From contig NZ_SLZR01000010.1 of assembly GCF_004341165.1 (NCBI RefSeq), forward strand, positions 101,949 to 165,948: DNA of 64,000 nucleotides, given 5' to 3'. The translations under genes were made by a program, and so were the position numbers. Of this stretch, positions 1-8,090 are shown piece by piece (positions within the stretch are counted from its first letter, which is position 1; every line of letters begins with the position of its first letter). The notes below the pieces were generated by a model. It was given only the letters and a program-made list of their open reading frames with translations, ran no database searches and had not been told where the DNA came from. Origin of the DNA: Reinekea marinisedimentorum. GTDB taxonomy: Bacteria > Pseudomonadota > Gammaproteobacteria > Pseudomonadales > Natronospirillaceae.

Positions 1-173
1 CGGTTGCTGTTCTGCAGCGCTGGCTTGTGGATGCAAATGGCCGCCGTTCGGTGAGGGCTCTCATTGATCAGCTCGGCACTGAAAGTGCGGCAATGCCGTT
101 AAACAACGAACAATTCAATAATATAAACACGCCAGAGCAATGGCGTCAGTTTAAAGAGGTAGAACTAACGTGA
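1..173 (+). CDS. mobA: Molybdenum cofactor guanylyltransferase, C-terminal part
   Basis: Only the last 56 codons lie in the window; the gene starts upstream. MobA transfers GMP from GTP to molybdopterin to form the guanine dinucleotide cofactor in the cytoplasm. The visible tail carries the phrase NNINTPEQ, which is the conserved end motif (FxNINTPE) of the MobA family, followed by a short Q/F/K-rich end. Its TGA overlaps the GTG start of moaB, so it heads the moa operon seen here. The call rests on this tail and the neighbours only. Confidence 0.75.
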   Translation, partial: VAVLQRWLVDANGRRSVRALIDQLGTESAAMPLNNEQFNNINTPEQWRQFKEVELT

Positions 174-712
174 GTCACGCAGCTAAAGAATTTGAATCAC
201 TGAACATTGCCGTACTGACCGTTTCAGATACGCGTGATGAATCCAACGATACATCCGGTAAGTTTCTGGTCGACAGCGCCCTTGAAGCCGGCCATAAGAT
301 CAGTGAAAAACGCATAGAGAAAGACGACATCTTTCAGATCCGTTATCAGGTGTCCAAGTGGATCGCCAGTGAAGATACCCAAGTGGTTCTTATTACCGGC
401 GGTACCGGCTTTACCAGCCGCGATTCCACACCAGAGGCTGTATCGGTGCTGTTTGAAAAAGAGGTTGAGGGCTTTGGAGAGCTATTCCGTAAAATTTCCT
501 TTGATGAAATTGGTACCTCGACTATTCAATCCCGGGCGGTTGCCGGGTTGGCCAACGGTACTTTGATCGCCTGTATGCCGGGCTCAACCGGAGCCTGCAG
601 AACCGCCTGGAGCGGTATTCTGAAAGAGCAGCTCAACGCTACCCATAAGCCCTGCAATTTTGTAATGCACCTGAAACAAGCAACGGCAGACCTGTGCGAG
701 AGCCGGTCATGA
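170..712 (+). CDS. moaB: Molybdopterin adenylyltransferase-type protein MoaB
   Basis: MoaB/MogA family protein of 180 residues, the usual length. In this family the protein activates molybdopterin by adenylylation before molybdenum insertion. The sequence shows the family landmarks: [10 protein letters not shown] near the N-terminus, the nucleotide/pterin-binding GGTGFTSRD around residues 77-85, and MPGSTGA around residue 135. The GTG start overlaps the mobA stop (GTGA) and its own stop overlaps the ATG of moaC (ATGA), so translation is probably coupled through the operon mobA-moaB-moaC-moaD-moaE. Confidence 0.92.
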   Translation: MSHAAKEFESLNIAVLTVSDTRDESNDTSGKFLVDSALEAGHKISEKRIEKDDIFQIRYQVSKWIASEDTQVVLITGGTGFTSRDSTPEAVSVLFEKEVEGFGELFRKISFDEIGTSTIQSRAVAGLANGTLIACMPGSTGACRTAWSGILKEQLNATHKPCNFVMHLKQATADLCESRS

Positions 713-1182
713 GTGAGTTCAGCCACATTTCTTCCAATGGCGAAGCCAATATGGTGGATGTGACCGGTAAGGCCGTTACCACCCGTGAAGCATTGGCGGA
801 AGCCTTTGTGTACATGAACGAGGAGGCGATCTCGCTGATACAGCGTGGCGATCACCACAAGGGTGATATTTTCGCTGCAGCACGTATTGCCGGCATTCAG
901 GGCGCCAAAAAAACGGCCGATCTGATCCCGCTCTGTCATCCGCTGATGTTGACGAAGGTTGCAGTCGATCTGGAACTGCAGGCCGCAGAAGGCCGGGTGC
1001 GCATAGAAACCCGTTGCAAACTGGATGGTAAAACCGGCGTTGAAATGGAGGCGCTGACGGCGGCATCGGTTGCCTCACTTACTCTGTTTGATATGTGCAA
1101 GGCGGTTGATCCGGGGATGAGAATTGAAGGTTTGCGTGTCCTGAAGAAAACAGGCGGTAAAACCGGCTTGTGGAGTGCGTAG
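709..1182 (+). CDS. moaC: Cyclic pyranopterin monophosphate synthase accessory protein MoaC
   Basis: MoaC, together with MoaA, converts GTP to cyclic pyranopterin monophosphate, the first step of molybdenum cofactor synthesis. The 157-residue product has the expected N-terminus ([15 protein letters not shown]), the active-site region [13 protein letters not shown] and the helix [21 protein letters not shown] chose the ATG at 709, which overlaps the moaB stop, over a GTG at 694 because the former gives the normal family start. It is followed by moaD after one base. Confidence 0.95.
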   Translation: MSEFSHISSNGEANMVDVTGKAVTTREALAEAFVYMNEEAISLIQRGDHHKGDIFAAARIAGIQGAKKTADLIPLCHPLMLTKVAVDLELQAAEGRVRIETRCKLDGKTGVEMEALTAASVASLTLFDMCKAVDPGMRIEGLRVLKKTGGKTGLWSA

Positions 1183-1183
1183 T

Positions 1184-1435
1184 ATGAATACAATCACGGT
1201 TAAATTTTTTGCCCGTTTACGCGAACAGTCAGGCGTTGATGCAATGGATCTGGAAATTGGTGATATGACCAAGCTTTCTGAGCTGATTGCCCAGCTACAG
1301 GATCAGCATCAGGATTGGACTATCCTGCAACAGAAAAACCTGATGGCGGCTGTGAATCATTCGATGATTACTGATGACTGCCTGTTGGCTGCAGGGGATG
1401 AGGTCGCGCTGTTTCCACCAGTGACAGGGGGCTGA
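1184..1435 (+). CDS. moaD: Molybdopterin synthase sulfur carrier subunit MoaD
   Basis: MoaD is the ubiquitin-fold small subunit of molybdopterin synthase; its C-terminal glycine is thiocarboxylated and donates sulfur to the dithiolene. The 83-residue product ends in FPPVTGG, the diagnostic di-glycine tail, and begins with a beta-strand typical of the fold (ITVKFFARLREQ). An in-frame GTG at 1175 would lie inside moaC; the ATG at 1184, directly behind the moaC stop, is preferred. Next gene is moaE, two bases further on. Confidence 0.93.
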   Translation: MNTITVKFFARLREQSGVDAMDLEIGDMTKLSELIAQLQDQHQDWTILQQKNLMAAVNHSMITDDCLLAAGDEVALFPPVTGG

Positions 1436-1437
1436 CA

Positions 1438-1890
1438 GTGGATTTTATTAATATCCAGAATGAAGATTTCAATGTTCAGCAGCAGTATGATGCGCTCAGC
1501 CAGTCTAATACACGCGATGGCGCTGTGGTGCTGTTTGTTGGCCGTGTGCGGGATTTCAACGAAGGTGAGCAGGTCACTGAAATGGTGCTGGAGCACTATC
1601 CCGGTATGGCCGAAAAATGCCTGGAAGATATAGTGGCCAAAGCGCGTGAACGCTGGGATATTAATCGCGTTCGGGTGATTCATCGGGTCGGCCTGTTAAG
1701 CCAGTCAGATCAGATTGTATTGGTGGGCACGTCCAGTCCGCATCGCGGCAGTGCCTTTGCTGCTGCGGAATTCATTATGGATTATCTGAAAACCGACGCG
1801 CCCTTCTGGAAGAAAGAAATTTCTGATCAGGGTGAACGCTGGGTTGAAGCCCGCAACTCCGATGAAACGCAAAAAAAACGATGGCAATGA
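1438..1890 (+). CDS. moaE: Molybdopterin synthase catalytic subunit MoaE
   Basis: Large subunit of molybdopterin synthase, 150 residues, which binds the MoaD tail and inserts sulfur into precursor Z. Family landmarks are GAVVLFVGRVRD, LEHYPGMAE, VIHRVGLL, SSPHRGSAF and the catalytic-lysine region TDAPFWKKE. The start is GTG at 1438, two bases behind the moaD stop. Its stop codon lies inside a hairpin that reads as a terminator on the other strand. Confidence 0.95.
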   Translation: MDFINIQNEDFNVQQQYDALSQSNTRDGAVVLFVGRVRDFNEGEQVTEMVLEHYPGMAEKCLEDIVAKARERWDINRVRVIHRVGLLSQSDQIVLVGTSSPHRGSAFAAAEFIMDYLKTDAPFWKKEISDQGERWVEARNSDETQKKRWQ

Positions 1891-1899
1891 CCATCGTTT
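1870..1899 (-). terminator. Rho-independent terminator for the minus-strand TSUP gene, overlapping the moaE 3' end
   Basis: A perfect 9-bp stem (1877-1885 with 1891-1899) spans the moaE stop codon. Read on the minus strand it is followed by a run of eight T, so it should stop leftward transcription from the TSUP permease gene. On the plus strand the A-run precedes the stem and no T-run follows, so it would act weakly on moaE. Confidence 0.7.
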
Positions 1900-1910
1900 G
1901 CGAGATTTGC

Positions 1911-2078
1911 TTAGATCCTAGATCCTAGATCCTAGATCCTAGATGCTAGATGCTAGATGCTAGATGCTAGGATCTAGAGACTAGCATCTGGCATCTAGAA
2001 ACTAGCATCTTACGTCTCACATCTCACATCTCACATCTCACATCTCACATCTTACGTCTCACATCTCACGCCTTACCA
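1911..2078. repeat. Array of 7-bp tandem repeats (TAGATCC/TAGATGC then CACATCT/TACGTCT)
   Basis: From 1912 four copies of TAGATCC are followed by four of TAGATGC; after an inverted section (CTAGCATCT forms) the unit changes to CTCACAT and CTTACGT variants up to about 2078. All variants keep a 7-bp period and look like drifted versions of one heptamer. The first and middle parts are complementary and could fold back. No protein frame is expected here. Related arrays occur at 26564-26920 and 28983-29182. Confidence 0.9.
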
Positions 2079-2085
2079 TTCACTC

Positions 2086-2802
2086 CTAATACGACAACGC
2101 CCCATAGAACGCGATTACCGCCGAGATAGAGCACAGTATTAACAGCAGTGGGCGGAAGCGGGTATCAACCCAGCCGCGCAAATGTATGCCGGCGTAGAAG
2201 CCCGCCAGGCCTGCCGGTATAAACGACAGGCCCGTCAGCCACAGCTCACGCGTGATAATGCCCATCATCTGATAGATCACCAGTGAAAGCAGGCAGGAAT
2301 AGCCAAAGTAAACCGAGAGGTTCGCTCGGGTGTTATTGCTGGCGCCGTGTTGCATCACCAAAGCCATCGGTGGACCGCCAATGGCTGTCGTAGAGCCGGT
2401 GAACCCGGAGATCAAACCGGCAATCGACATACTGGTCACTGTTGATTTAAAGGGTTTGGCGAACGCGGTAATCAGGATGGCAATCAGAACCATGCTGGCG
2501 ACCATCAGCTGCAGAACCTGATGAGGCACCTGTGTGAGGACCCAGGCACCGAGAATGGTGCCGGGAATTCGGCTGATCATCGGTGGGGTGATGAGTTTCC
2601 ATTCTACGTTGTTTCTCAGGTTCCAGGCGTTTCTGATGCTGAGCGCCAAAACTACAATGGTGAGAATGACGGGAACCCATTCTGGCTTGAACAGCACAAT
2701 AATCGGAGCGGCAACAACGGCCATACCAAAACCCAATGCCGTTTGAATTGCACAACCCAGAAATATAACAAAGGCACTCAGGCACCAGTAAAGGTCGATC
2801 AT
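2086..2802 (-). CDS. TSUP family (TauE/SafE) membrane permease
   Basis: A 238-residue, very hydrophobic protein with about seven or eight predicted membrane segments and the two-repeat layout of the TauE/SafE/TSUP family. Visible signatures are QTALGFGMAVVAAPI in the first half and SGFTGSTTAIGGPPMAL in the second, both typical of the family. Members export sulfite, sulfoacetate or other organosulfur anions, but the substrate cannot be told from sequence. It is transcribed alone, divergent from the acyltransferase at 2955, and ends at a terminator placed in the moaE tail. Confidence 0.88.
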   Translation of the reverse strand: MIDLYWCLSAFVIFLGCAIQTALGFGMAVVAAPIIVLFKPEWVPVILTIVVLALSIRNAWNLRNNVEWKLITPPMISRIPGTILGAWVLTQVPHQVLQLMVASMVLIAILITAFAKPFKSTVTSMSIAGLISGFTGSTTAIGGPPMALVMQHGASNNTRANLSVYFGYSCLLSLVIYQMMGIITRELWLTGLSFIPAGLAGFYAGIHLRGWVDTRFRPLLLILCSISAVIAFYGALSY

Positions 2803-2954
2803 TGATGAAATCCTTGGAAAAAAGCTAGCTTATCTTTGATAGTGCAGGCAGACAATATTTCCCTGAGTGCACAACTGTATAAAAATGTCGCAACTCTGTT
2901 GCAACTTTCGTGCGAAATCGTTAAAAACGCCCTTTATTTGTTCGGAGCGCGTCA

Positions 2955-3848
2955 GTGAAAAGGCTGTTAGAAAATTTATTGGGTGTGGTTTCAATGCTGG
3001 CACTCGGCATTCACACCATTTTGTTAAGTGTATTGGTTTTATCCTGCGCGCTGGCACGTCTTTTATTGCCGGAAAACCTGGGCCGAAAGCTGGTAGGGCC
3101 GGCTATTATCTTTGTTTCCAGTATCTGGTTGCGCGGCATCCTTTGGTGGCTGAATACCTTTCAGCGCATTGAATGGGATATCGAGAATGAAGTTGAGCTT
3201 TCTATGGATCAGTGGAACATGGTGATCTCCAACCATCAGAGTTGGGTGGATATTTTCGCTCTGTTCCATGTGTTACTGGGGAAAATTCCGCTGTTGAAGT
3301 TTTTCATCAAGAAAGAGCTGGCCTGGGTGCCGATTGTCGGGCAGGCCTGGTGGGCCTTGGATTACCCCTTCATGCAGCGCCATTCACGGGCTGAAATAGC
3401 CAAGAACCCGCAAAAGGCAACAGATGACCTTGAAGCCACCAAAAAGGCTTGTAAGCGGTTTTCCTATACCCCGACCAGTGTGGTGAACTTTCTGGAAGGT
3501 ACCCGCTTTACGCCGGAAAAATATTCCCGTCAGAAAGCACCCTACAAAAATTTGTTGCGCCCGAAAGCAGGCGGTATTGCCTTCGCCATTCAGGCGCTGG
3601 GTGAGCGTTTCTCTTCTGTGATCGATACCACCATCGTTTATCACGATCATCGGCCAAGCTTCTGGGATATGGCCTGCGGCCGGGTGGGTAAGGTGACGGT
3701 TCATATGCGCCATATTGATATTCCCAAGCAATTTGTCGACATGGATTACATGAATAATCGTGAAGACAAGAAGGCGTTTCAGGGCTGGCTGCACGGGGTT
3801 TGGCTGGAAAAAGATGCGCTGATCGATGAGATTGCTAAGAAGGGTTAA
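2955..3848 (+). CDS. Lysophospholipid/1-acylglycerol-3-phosphate acyltransferase family protein (YihG-like)
   Basis: PlsC-type (LPLAT) acyltransferase of 297 residues that should acylate lysophosphatidic acid or a related lysophospholipid at the inner membrane. An N-terminal hydrophobic segment (about residues 8-38) is followed by the catalytic NHQSWVD motif (NHxxxxD) and by FLEGTR (EGTR, phosphate binding). The length and the sequence after EGTR, with PKAGGIAFA, resemble the E. coli YihG/YihG-like branch rather than PlsC itself. Monocistronic; a strong terminator follows. Confidence 0.88.
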   Translation: MKRLLENLLGVVSMLALGIHTILLSVLVLSCALARLLLPENLGRKLVGPAIIFVSSIWLRGILWWLNTFQRIEWDIENEVELSMDQWNMVISNHQSWVDIFALFHVLLGKIPLLKFFIKKELAWVPIVGQAWWALDYPFMQRHSRAEIAKNPQKATDDLEATKKACKRFSYTPTSVVNFLEGTRFTPEKYSRQKAPYKNLLRPKAGGIAFAIQALGERFSSVIDTTIVYHDHRPSFWDMACGRVGKVTVHMRHIDIPKQFVDMDYMNNREDKKAFQGWLHGVWLEKDALIDEIAKKG

Positions 3849-3860
3849 GCGCCCGGCAAC

Positions 3861-3889
3861 AAAAAAGGCACTTTAACAGTGCCTTTTTT
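3861..3889. terminator. Bidirectional rho-independent terminator
   Basis: Perfect 12-bp stem (861-872 pairs with 878-889 of the 3-kb block) with a 5-nt loop, A-run on the left and T-run on the right. It sits between the convergent acyltransferase and rhomboid genes and can serve both. Confidence 0.9.
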
Positions 3890-3904
3890 GTACCTGTGAT
3901 TAGT

Positions 3905-4513
3905 TCAGGTGCGCCTGATCGATTTATAAATGAAAGGCAATAAGACTAAACCGGCCACCACACCGGAAATTAAACCCCCGATATGTGCCGCGTTATCAAT
4001 CGGCAGAACCAGCCCTAATACCAGGTTCAAGGCTAATATCCCACCCACCGATTTTAACCAGTAATTTCTCACACGCGGCTCAAACAGGTTGCTTAACAGC
4101 AGTACTATAAAAATACCGAATAACCCAAAGATGGCTCCCGATGCGCCGGCGCTGATGACGTTATCGTTCAGCCAGTAGCTGGCAAAGTCCGCTGATATAC
4201 CGGTTGCAATGTAGGCAATCAAAAATTTCACATGGCCAAGAATCGGCTCCAGCAGGCGGCCTAAAAACAACAGTGAAATGCAGTTGAATAGCAGGTGTGC
4301 CACGCTCAGGTGCAGAAATACGCTGCTCAGCAGCCGCCACCATTGGCCCTGATCGACTAAGGGGTGAAAGTTGGCACCCAGCAACAGCAGGCTTTGGTTG
4401 GAAAAGTGCGTAAAGGAAAGATTAATAACGCACAACACCAGAAAAACGACAACGTTGATCAGCGCCAGTGCAGGGCTAACCTTAAAACCCGGGCCGGGGG
4501 TCCATAACAGCAT
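3905..4513 (-). CDS. Rhomboid family intramembrane serine protease
   Basis: About 202 residues with six predicted membrane helices. The rhomboid catalytic dyad is visible: Ser125 in GASGAIFG and His177 in AHIGG; the oxyanion-side HxxxN (His73, Asn77 in AHLLFNC) is also present. Rhomboids cleave transmembrane substrates inside the bilayer; the substrate here is unknown. I prefer the ATG at 4513 to a TTG at 4528 because a GAAGAG-like ribosome site fits the ATG. It stands alone and is divergent from the small gene at 4654. Confidence 0.9.
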   Translation of the reverse strand: MLLWTPGPGFKVSPALALINVVVFLVLCVINLSFTHFSNQSLLLLGANFHPLVDQGQWWRLLSSVFLHLSVAHLLFNCISLLFLGRLLEPILGHVKFLIAYIATGISADFASYWLNDNVISAGASGAIFGLFGIFIVLLLSNLFEPRVRNYWLKSVGGILALNLVLGLVLPIDNAAHIGGLISGVVAGLVLLPFIYKSIRRT

Positions 4514-4653
4514 AGAAGTTCTCTTCAATTGAAAGCATTGATATATATGGCGTCCATAGCCCGGTATTCAAGCCTTTCGGCACGTCTGCCTGCCGGGCTA
4601 TTAGAAAATCCCGCTAATTTTGCTATATTAGCGCGTTAGATTTTTGTTCAGAG

Positions 4654-4983
4654 ATGATCATGAAGCCAGTTCGCAGTAAAAAAGACATGCAGTCAGAACT
4701 TGAAGCTCAAGTTCAGGCGTTTGTTGCGAGTGGCGGAAATATTAATCAGGTTGAACGTGGCAAGAGTGGTTTAGACCACGAGAAGCCCTGGATTAACCCC
4801 TTTAAATCCGGCGAGACGGAAAAATCTCCTCCGCGAACGCCTGTTCCGGATGTCATTGCGGCCATCGATGCCCGCAAATCCCCCAAGAAAAACAAGCCAA
4901 AACGCCGCAGTAAGCCCACCAAGAAGTGGATTCTGGATGATTTTGGTGAGCCTGTGCGCTGGGTCTGGTCCGACGAAAGTTAG
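4654..4983 (+). CDS. Small charged protein, possibly SutA-like transcription factor
   Basis: 109 residues, lysine/arginine rich in the second half, no signal peptide and no membrane segment. The stretch QVQAFVASGGNINQVE resembles the FLSRGGKVQEIE segment I recall from the Pseudomonas RNA-polymerase-binding regulator SutA, but the rest of the protein (basic, ending in WILDDFGEPVRWVWSDES) differs. I do not claim a function. A second in-frame ATG at 4660 is an alternative start. It is monocistronic. Confidence 0.6.
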   Translation: MIMKPVRSKKDMQSELEAQVQAFVASGGNINQVERGKSGLDHEKPWINPFKSGETEKSPPRTPVPDVIAAIDARKSPKKNKPKRRSKPTKKWILDDFGEPVRWVWSDES

Positions 4984-5270
4984 GCTTCTCAGCAGTTGTT
5001 TTTTCTTTTTTCGAATTAATTACTCCGAATAGCACAGAGAAGGTCATCTGATGTCGGTAATCTGTAAGCACTATGAATGGATGACTTGACACTTCGCTTA
5101 AGCAAGAGCAAGTTATTGCAGCTGTGGTCTTATCGGTCAGGAAATTGATAAGCCTCATCAGAAATCATAGAACCTTATTTTGCGTTAGAGTTCGTCAGTA
5201 ACTCCGCAAAAGCAAAAGGCACTGTTTGTTCAATACGCAGATGAATAATGGAATTAGATCGGAGATATAT

Positions 5271-6863
5271 ATGAACATTTGGAAGGCAACTTCTGTAAGC
5301 CTGTTGGCCGCCTCAATTGCGCTTTCTGGCTGTGCATTAAACGGCACTCAATACGAAGAGGATAAAGAATACAAGCTGACTATCCTGCATACTAACGACC
5401 ATCATGGCCGTTTCTGGCAGAGCAGCCGTGGCGAGTATGGCATGTCTGCCCGTATGACCCTGGTAAACCAGATCCGTGAAGAGGTTGCGGCAGAAGGCGG
5501 CGAAGTACTGTTGTTGTCTGGCGGTGATATTAATACCGGTGTACCAGAATCAGACTTACAGAATGCAGAACCAGATTTCAAAGGTATGGCTCTGATGGGT
5601 TACGACGCAATGGCCGTTGGTAACCACGAATTCGATAACGCCCGTGACGTGCTGATGCAGCAGGCTGAGTGGGCTGGCTTCCCATTCCTTTCAGCGAATA
5701 TCTTCTATAAAGATTCCAGCAAGACCTTGTTCCCGGCCTACGAAATGTTCGAAGTAATGGATAACCGCATTGCTATCGTTGGTTTCACAACCGAAGACAC
5801 CGTTAAAATCGGTAACCCGGAATACACCGCCGATCTGGACTTCAAAACTCCGGTAGAAGTTGCACAAACACTGATTCCAAAATTACAGAAAAAGTCTGAT
5901 CTGGTGATTGCCGTGACTCACATGGGTCACTATGCCGATGGCGCCTACGGTGGTAATGCGCCGGGCGATGTGACACTGGCTCGTTCAGTTGATGGTATCG
6001 ACGTAATCGTTGGTGGCCATAGCCAGGTGCCATTGTTTGAGCCTGATGTACAAAACGGTACTCTGATTCTTCAGGCCCATGAATGGGGCAAATATGTAGG
6101 CCGTTTGGACCTGACCATCAAAAATGGTGACATCGTTGAATACGATTACCGCCTGATCCCGGTTAACCTGAAAGACCGTGTTGAAGATGCCGAAGGCAAT
6201 CGAAGCTACGTTCTGCGTGAAGCTGAAATCGCTCAGGATCTGGAAATGCTGGCCATGTTGTCTCCATACCAGAAGAAAGGTTCCGAGGCGATCAACGTTG
6301 TAGTCGGCAGCTCCGATGGTGACTTCATTGGCGAGCGTTCTGTTGTACGCAGCAACCCGACTAACCTGGGTGCGTTGATTGCTAAAGCTCAGATGGTTAA
6401 GGCAAATGCAGACCTGGCTATCATGAACTCCGGTGGTATCCGTGCTGATCTGGAAGGTGGCGAGATCACTTACAAAGACGTACTGACGGTACAGCCTTTT
6501 GCCAACATCCTGAGCTACGTTGACCTGAGCGGTGAAGAGCTGATGGAATACCTGAAAGTTGCGGCTTCTAAAGAAGCAGGCAGCGGTGCATTTGCACAGT
6601 TCTATGGTGTTGATATCACTATTGCCGGTACTGAGCTGAAAGAAGCGACTATTGCTGGTAAAGCGATTGATCCTGCCGGTACTTACCGCCTAGCGATCAA
6701 CTCGTTCATGGCTTCCGGTGGTGACGGTTACCCTAAAGTGAGCGATCACCCGAACTACGTAAGCTCTGGCTTCGTCGATGCTGATCTGCTGGTTGATTTC
6801 ATTCAACAGAACAGCCCACTGTCTATCAGTGATTTCGAGCCGGTAAACGTGACTCGTATGTAA
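5271..6863 (+). CDS. UshA-type 5'-nucleotidase / metallophosphoesterase lipoprotein
   Basis: 530 residues. The N-terminus is a lipoprotein signal with lipobox LSGC (cysteine about residue 22), so the enzyme is anchored to the envelope and faces the periplasm or outside. The calcineurin-like metal site is visible: ILHTNDHHG, SGGDI, VGNHEFD, VTHMGH and VGGHSQ. The C-terminal 5'-nucleotidase domain has NSGGIRADL and the nucleotide-stacking FMASGGDGYP. The family removes phosphate from extracellular nucleotides, feeding nucleoside and phosphate uptake. An in-frame ATG at 5226 is rejected because the ATG at 5271 begins the signal peptide and has a GGAG ribosome site. Confidence 0.92.
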   Translation: MNIWKATSVSLLAASIALSGCALNGTQYEEDKEYKLTILHTNDHHGRFWQSSRGEYGMSARMTLVNQIREEVAAEGGEVLLLSGGDINTGVPESDLQNAEPDFKGMALMGYDAMAVGNHEFDNARDVLMQQAEWAGFPFLSANIFYKDSSKTLFPAYEMFEVMDNRIAIVGFTTEDTVKIGNPEYTADLDFKTPVEVAQTLIPKLQKKSDLVIAVTHMGHYADGAYGGNAPGDVTLARSVDGIDVIVGGHSQVPLFEPDVQNGTLILQAHEWGKYVGRLDLTIKNGDIVEYDYRLIPVNLKDRVEDAEGNRSYVLREAEIAQDLEMLAMLSPYQKKGSEAINVVVGSSDGDFIGERSVVRSNPTNLGALIAKAQMVKANADLAIMNSGGIRADLEGGEITYKDVLTVQPFANILSYVDLSGEELMEYLKVAASKEAGSGAFAQFYGVDITIAGTELKEATIAGKAIDPAGTYRLAINSFMASGGDGYPKVSDHPNYVSSGFVDADLLVDFIQQNSPLSISDFEPVNVTRM

Positions 6864-6881
6864 ATCAGTGATTCTGAAGCG

Positions 6882-6905
6882 AACCGGGCTCTGCCCGGTT
6901 TTTTT
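6882..6905 (+). terminator. Rho-independent terminator after the nucleotidase gene
   Basis: 8-bp GC-rich stem AACCGGGC / GCCCGGTT with a TCT loop, followed by a T-run, 18 bases behind the stop codon. Confidence 0.92.
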
Positions 6906-6991
6906 ATGGCTAAAATTTGCACTGTTCGAAAGAACTCTGCGTCGGCATGGCGGTAAAATTTCCGCTTCAGTCAAAGGCAACGGAGGTTTGA

Positions 6992-7474
6992 GTGCCGATT
7001 CGTGAGATGACCAAACAGGATTTCCTGGCCTTTTGGCCATGCTTTAAAGAAACCCTATCGCTTCAGGAAACCTATGCCTTTGATCCGCAGATGCCGATAG
7101 ATGTTGCCTACAGCCTCTGGTGCGAAAGTCCGGATAAAACCTTTGTCTATGAAAGGGCCGGTAAGGTGGTTGGCAGTTACTACATCAAAAAGAATGCAGA
7201 GGGCCCGGGCAGCCATGTGTGCAACTGTGGTTATATGGTAGCGAAAGAATCGCGTGGTCTGGGCATTGCCCGAAAGATGGCGGAACACTCCTTTGATCAG
7301 GCGCGTCAATCGGGCTTCCGTGCAATGCAGTTCAACTCGGTGGTGTCGACCAACGAAGCCGCTGTGTTGTTGTGGCAGAAGCTCGGCTTCACTATAGTGG
7401 GCACCCTACCTAAGGCTTACCAACACCGGACCAAAGGCTTGGTTGATACCTTTGTGATGCATAAATTTTTGTAG
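6992..7474 (+). CDS. GNAT family N-acetyltransferase
   Basis: 160 residues with the GNAT core: beta-strand YMVAKESRGLGIARKM, in which RGLGIA is the acetyl-CoA pyrophosphate loop (Q/RxxGxG/A), and the late NEAAVLLWQKLGF helix-strand found in many members. Substrate unknown. The GTG start at 6992 has a good GGAGG ribosome site 6-7 bases upstream. It begins a co-oriented group with the O-acetyltransferase at 7497 and the amidohydrolase at 8091. Confidence 0.85.
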   Translation: MPIREMTKQDFLAFWPCFKETLSLQETYAFDPQMPIDVAYSLWCESPDKTFVYERAGKVVGSYYIKKNAEGPGSHVCNCGYMVAKESRGLGIARKMAEHSFDQARQSGFRAMQFNSVVSTNEAAVLLWQKLGFTIVGTLPKAYQHRTKGLVDTFVMHKFL

Positions 7475-7496
7475 CGAGAAAAGCGGGAGCGGAGCA

Positions 7497-8063
7497 GTGC
7501 GCAGCGAAAAACAAAAAATGCTGGCCGGCGAGATGTATGACCCGGGCGATTCTGAACTGCGCGCTATGCGTAAAGCGGCCCGCCTTAAATTCGAGGCTTA
7601 CAATAAAACGTCTATTAACGAACGGCTGGAACGAGCCCGATTACTGAAAGAACTACTCGGTAGCACGGGTAAGCGTGTCTATATTGAACCGATTTTTAGC
7701 TGCGATTACGGCAGCAATATTCATGTCGGTGAAGATTTTTACGCAAACTTTGGCTGCGTTATTTTAGATGTTTGTGAGGTGCGCATCGGCAAGAACTGCA
7801 TGCTGGCGCCTCAGGTTGGCATCTATACGGCCAGCCATCCGCTTGAACCTGCAGCGCGTAACAGCGGCAAAGAATTCGGTAAGCCGGTGACCCTGGGTGA
7901 TAACTGCTGGGTTGGCGGTCACGCGGTGATTAATCCCGGCGTCACCTTGGGCAATAACGTGGTGGTTGCATCCGGCGCCGTGGTGACAAAAAGTTTTGCA
8001 GATAACGTTGTGCTGGCCGGCAACCCGGCTCGGGTCATTAAAACCATTGATGTTAATAACTGA
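7497..8063 (+). CDS. maa: Maltose O-acetyltransferase / LacA-type hexapeptide acetyltransferase
   Basis: 188 residues. The N-terminal cap (KMLAGEMYDPGDSEL) is that of the Maa/LacA/NodL group and the body is a left-handed beta-helix of hexapeptide repeats, ending in VASGAVVTKSF and LAGNPARVIK. The catalytic histidine is in YTASHPLE. These enzymes acetylate sugars such as maltose or galactosides using acetyl-CoA in the cytoplasm. GTG start with a GGAG site upstream; 22 bases behind the GNAT gene. Confidence 0.9.
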   Translation: MRSEKQKMLAGEMYDPGDSELRAMRKAARLKFEAYNKTSINERLERARLLKELLGSTGKRVYIEPIFSCDYGSNIHVGEDFYANFGCVILDVCEVRIGKNCMLAPQVGIYTASHPLEPAARNSGKEFGKPVTLGDNCWVGGHAVINPGVTLGNNVVVASGAVVTKSFADNVVLAGNPARVIKTIDVNN

Positions 8064-8090
8064 ACAGAACCAGGAAGAAGTACGTCATTG

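Noticed and set aside
1911..2078. CRISPR array
   Set aside because: The units are 7 bp and contiguous, with no spacers of uniform length and no cas genes in the window.
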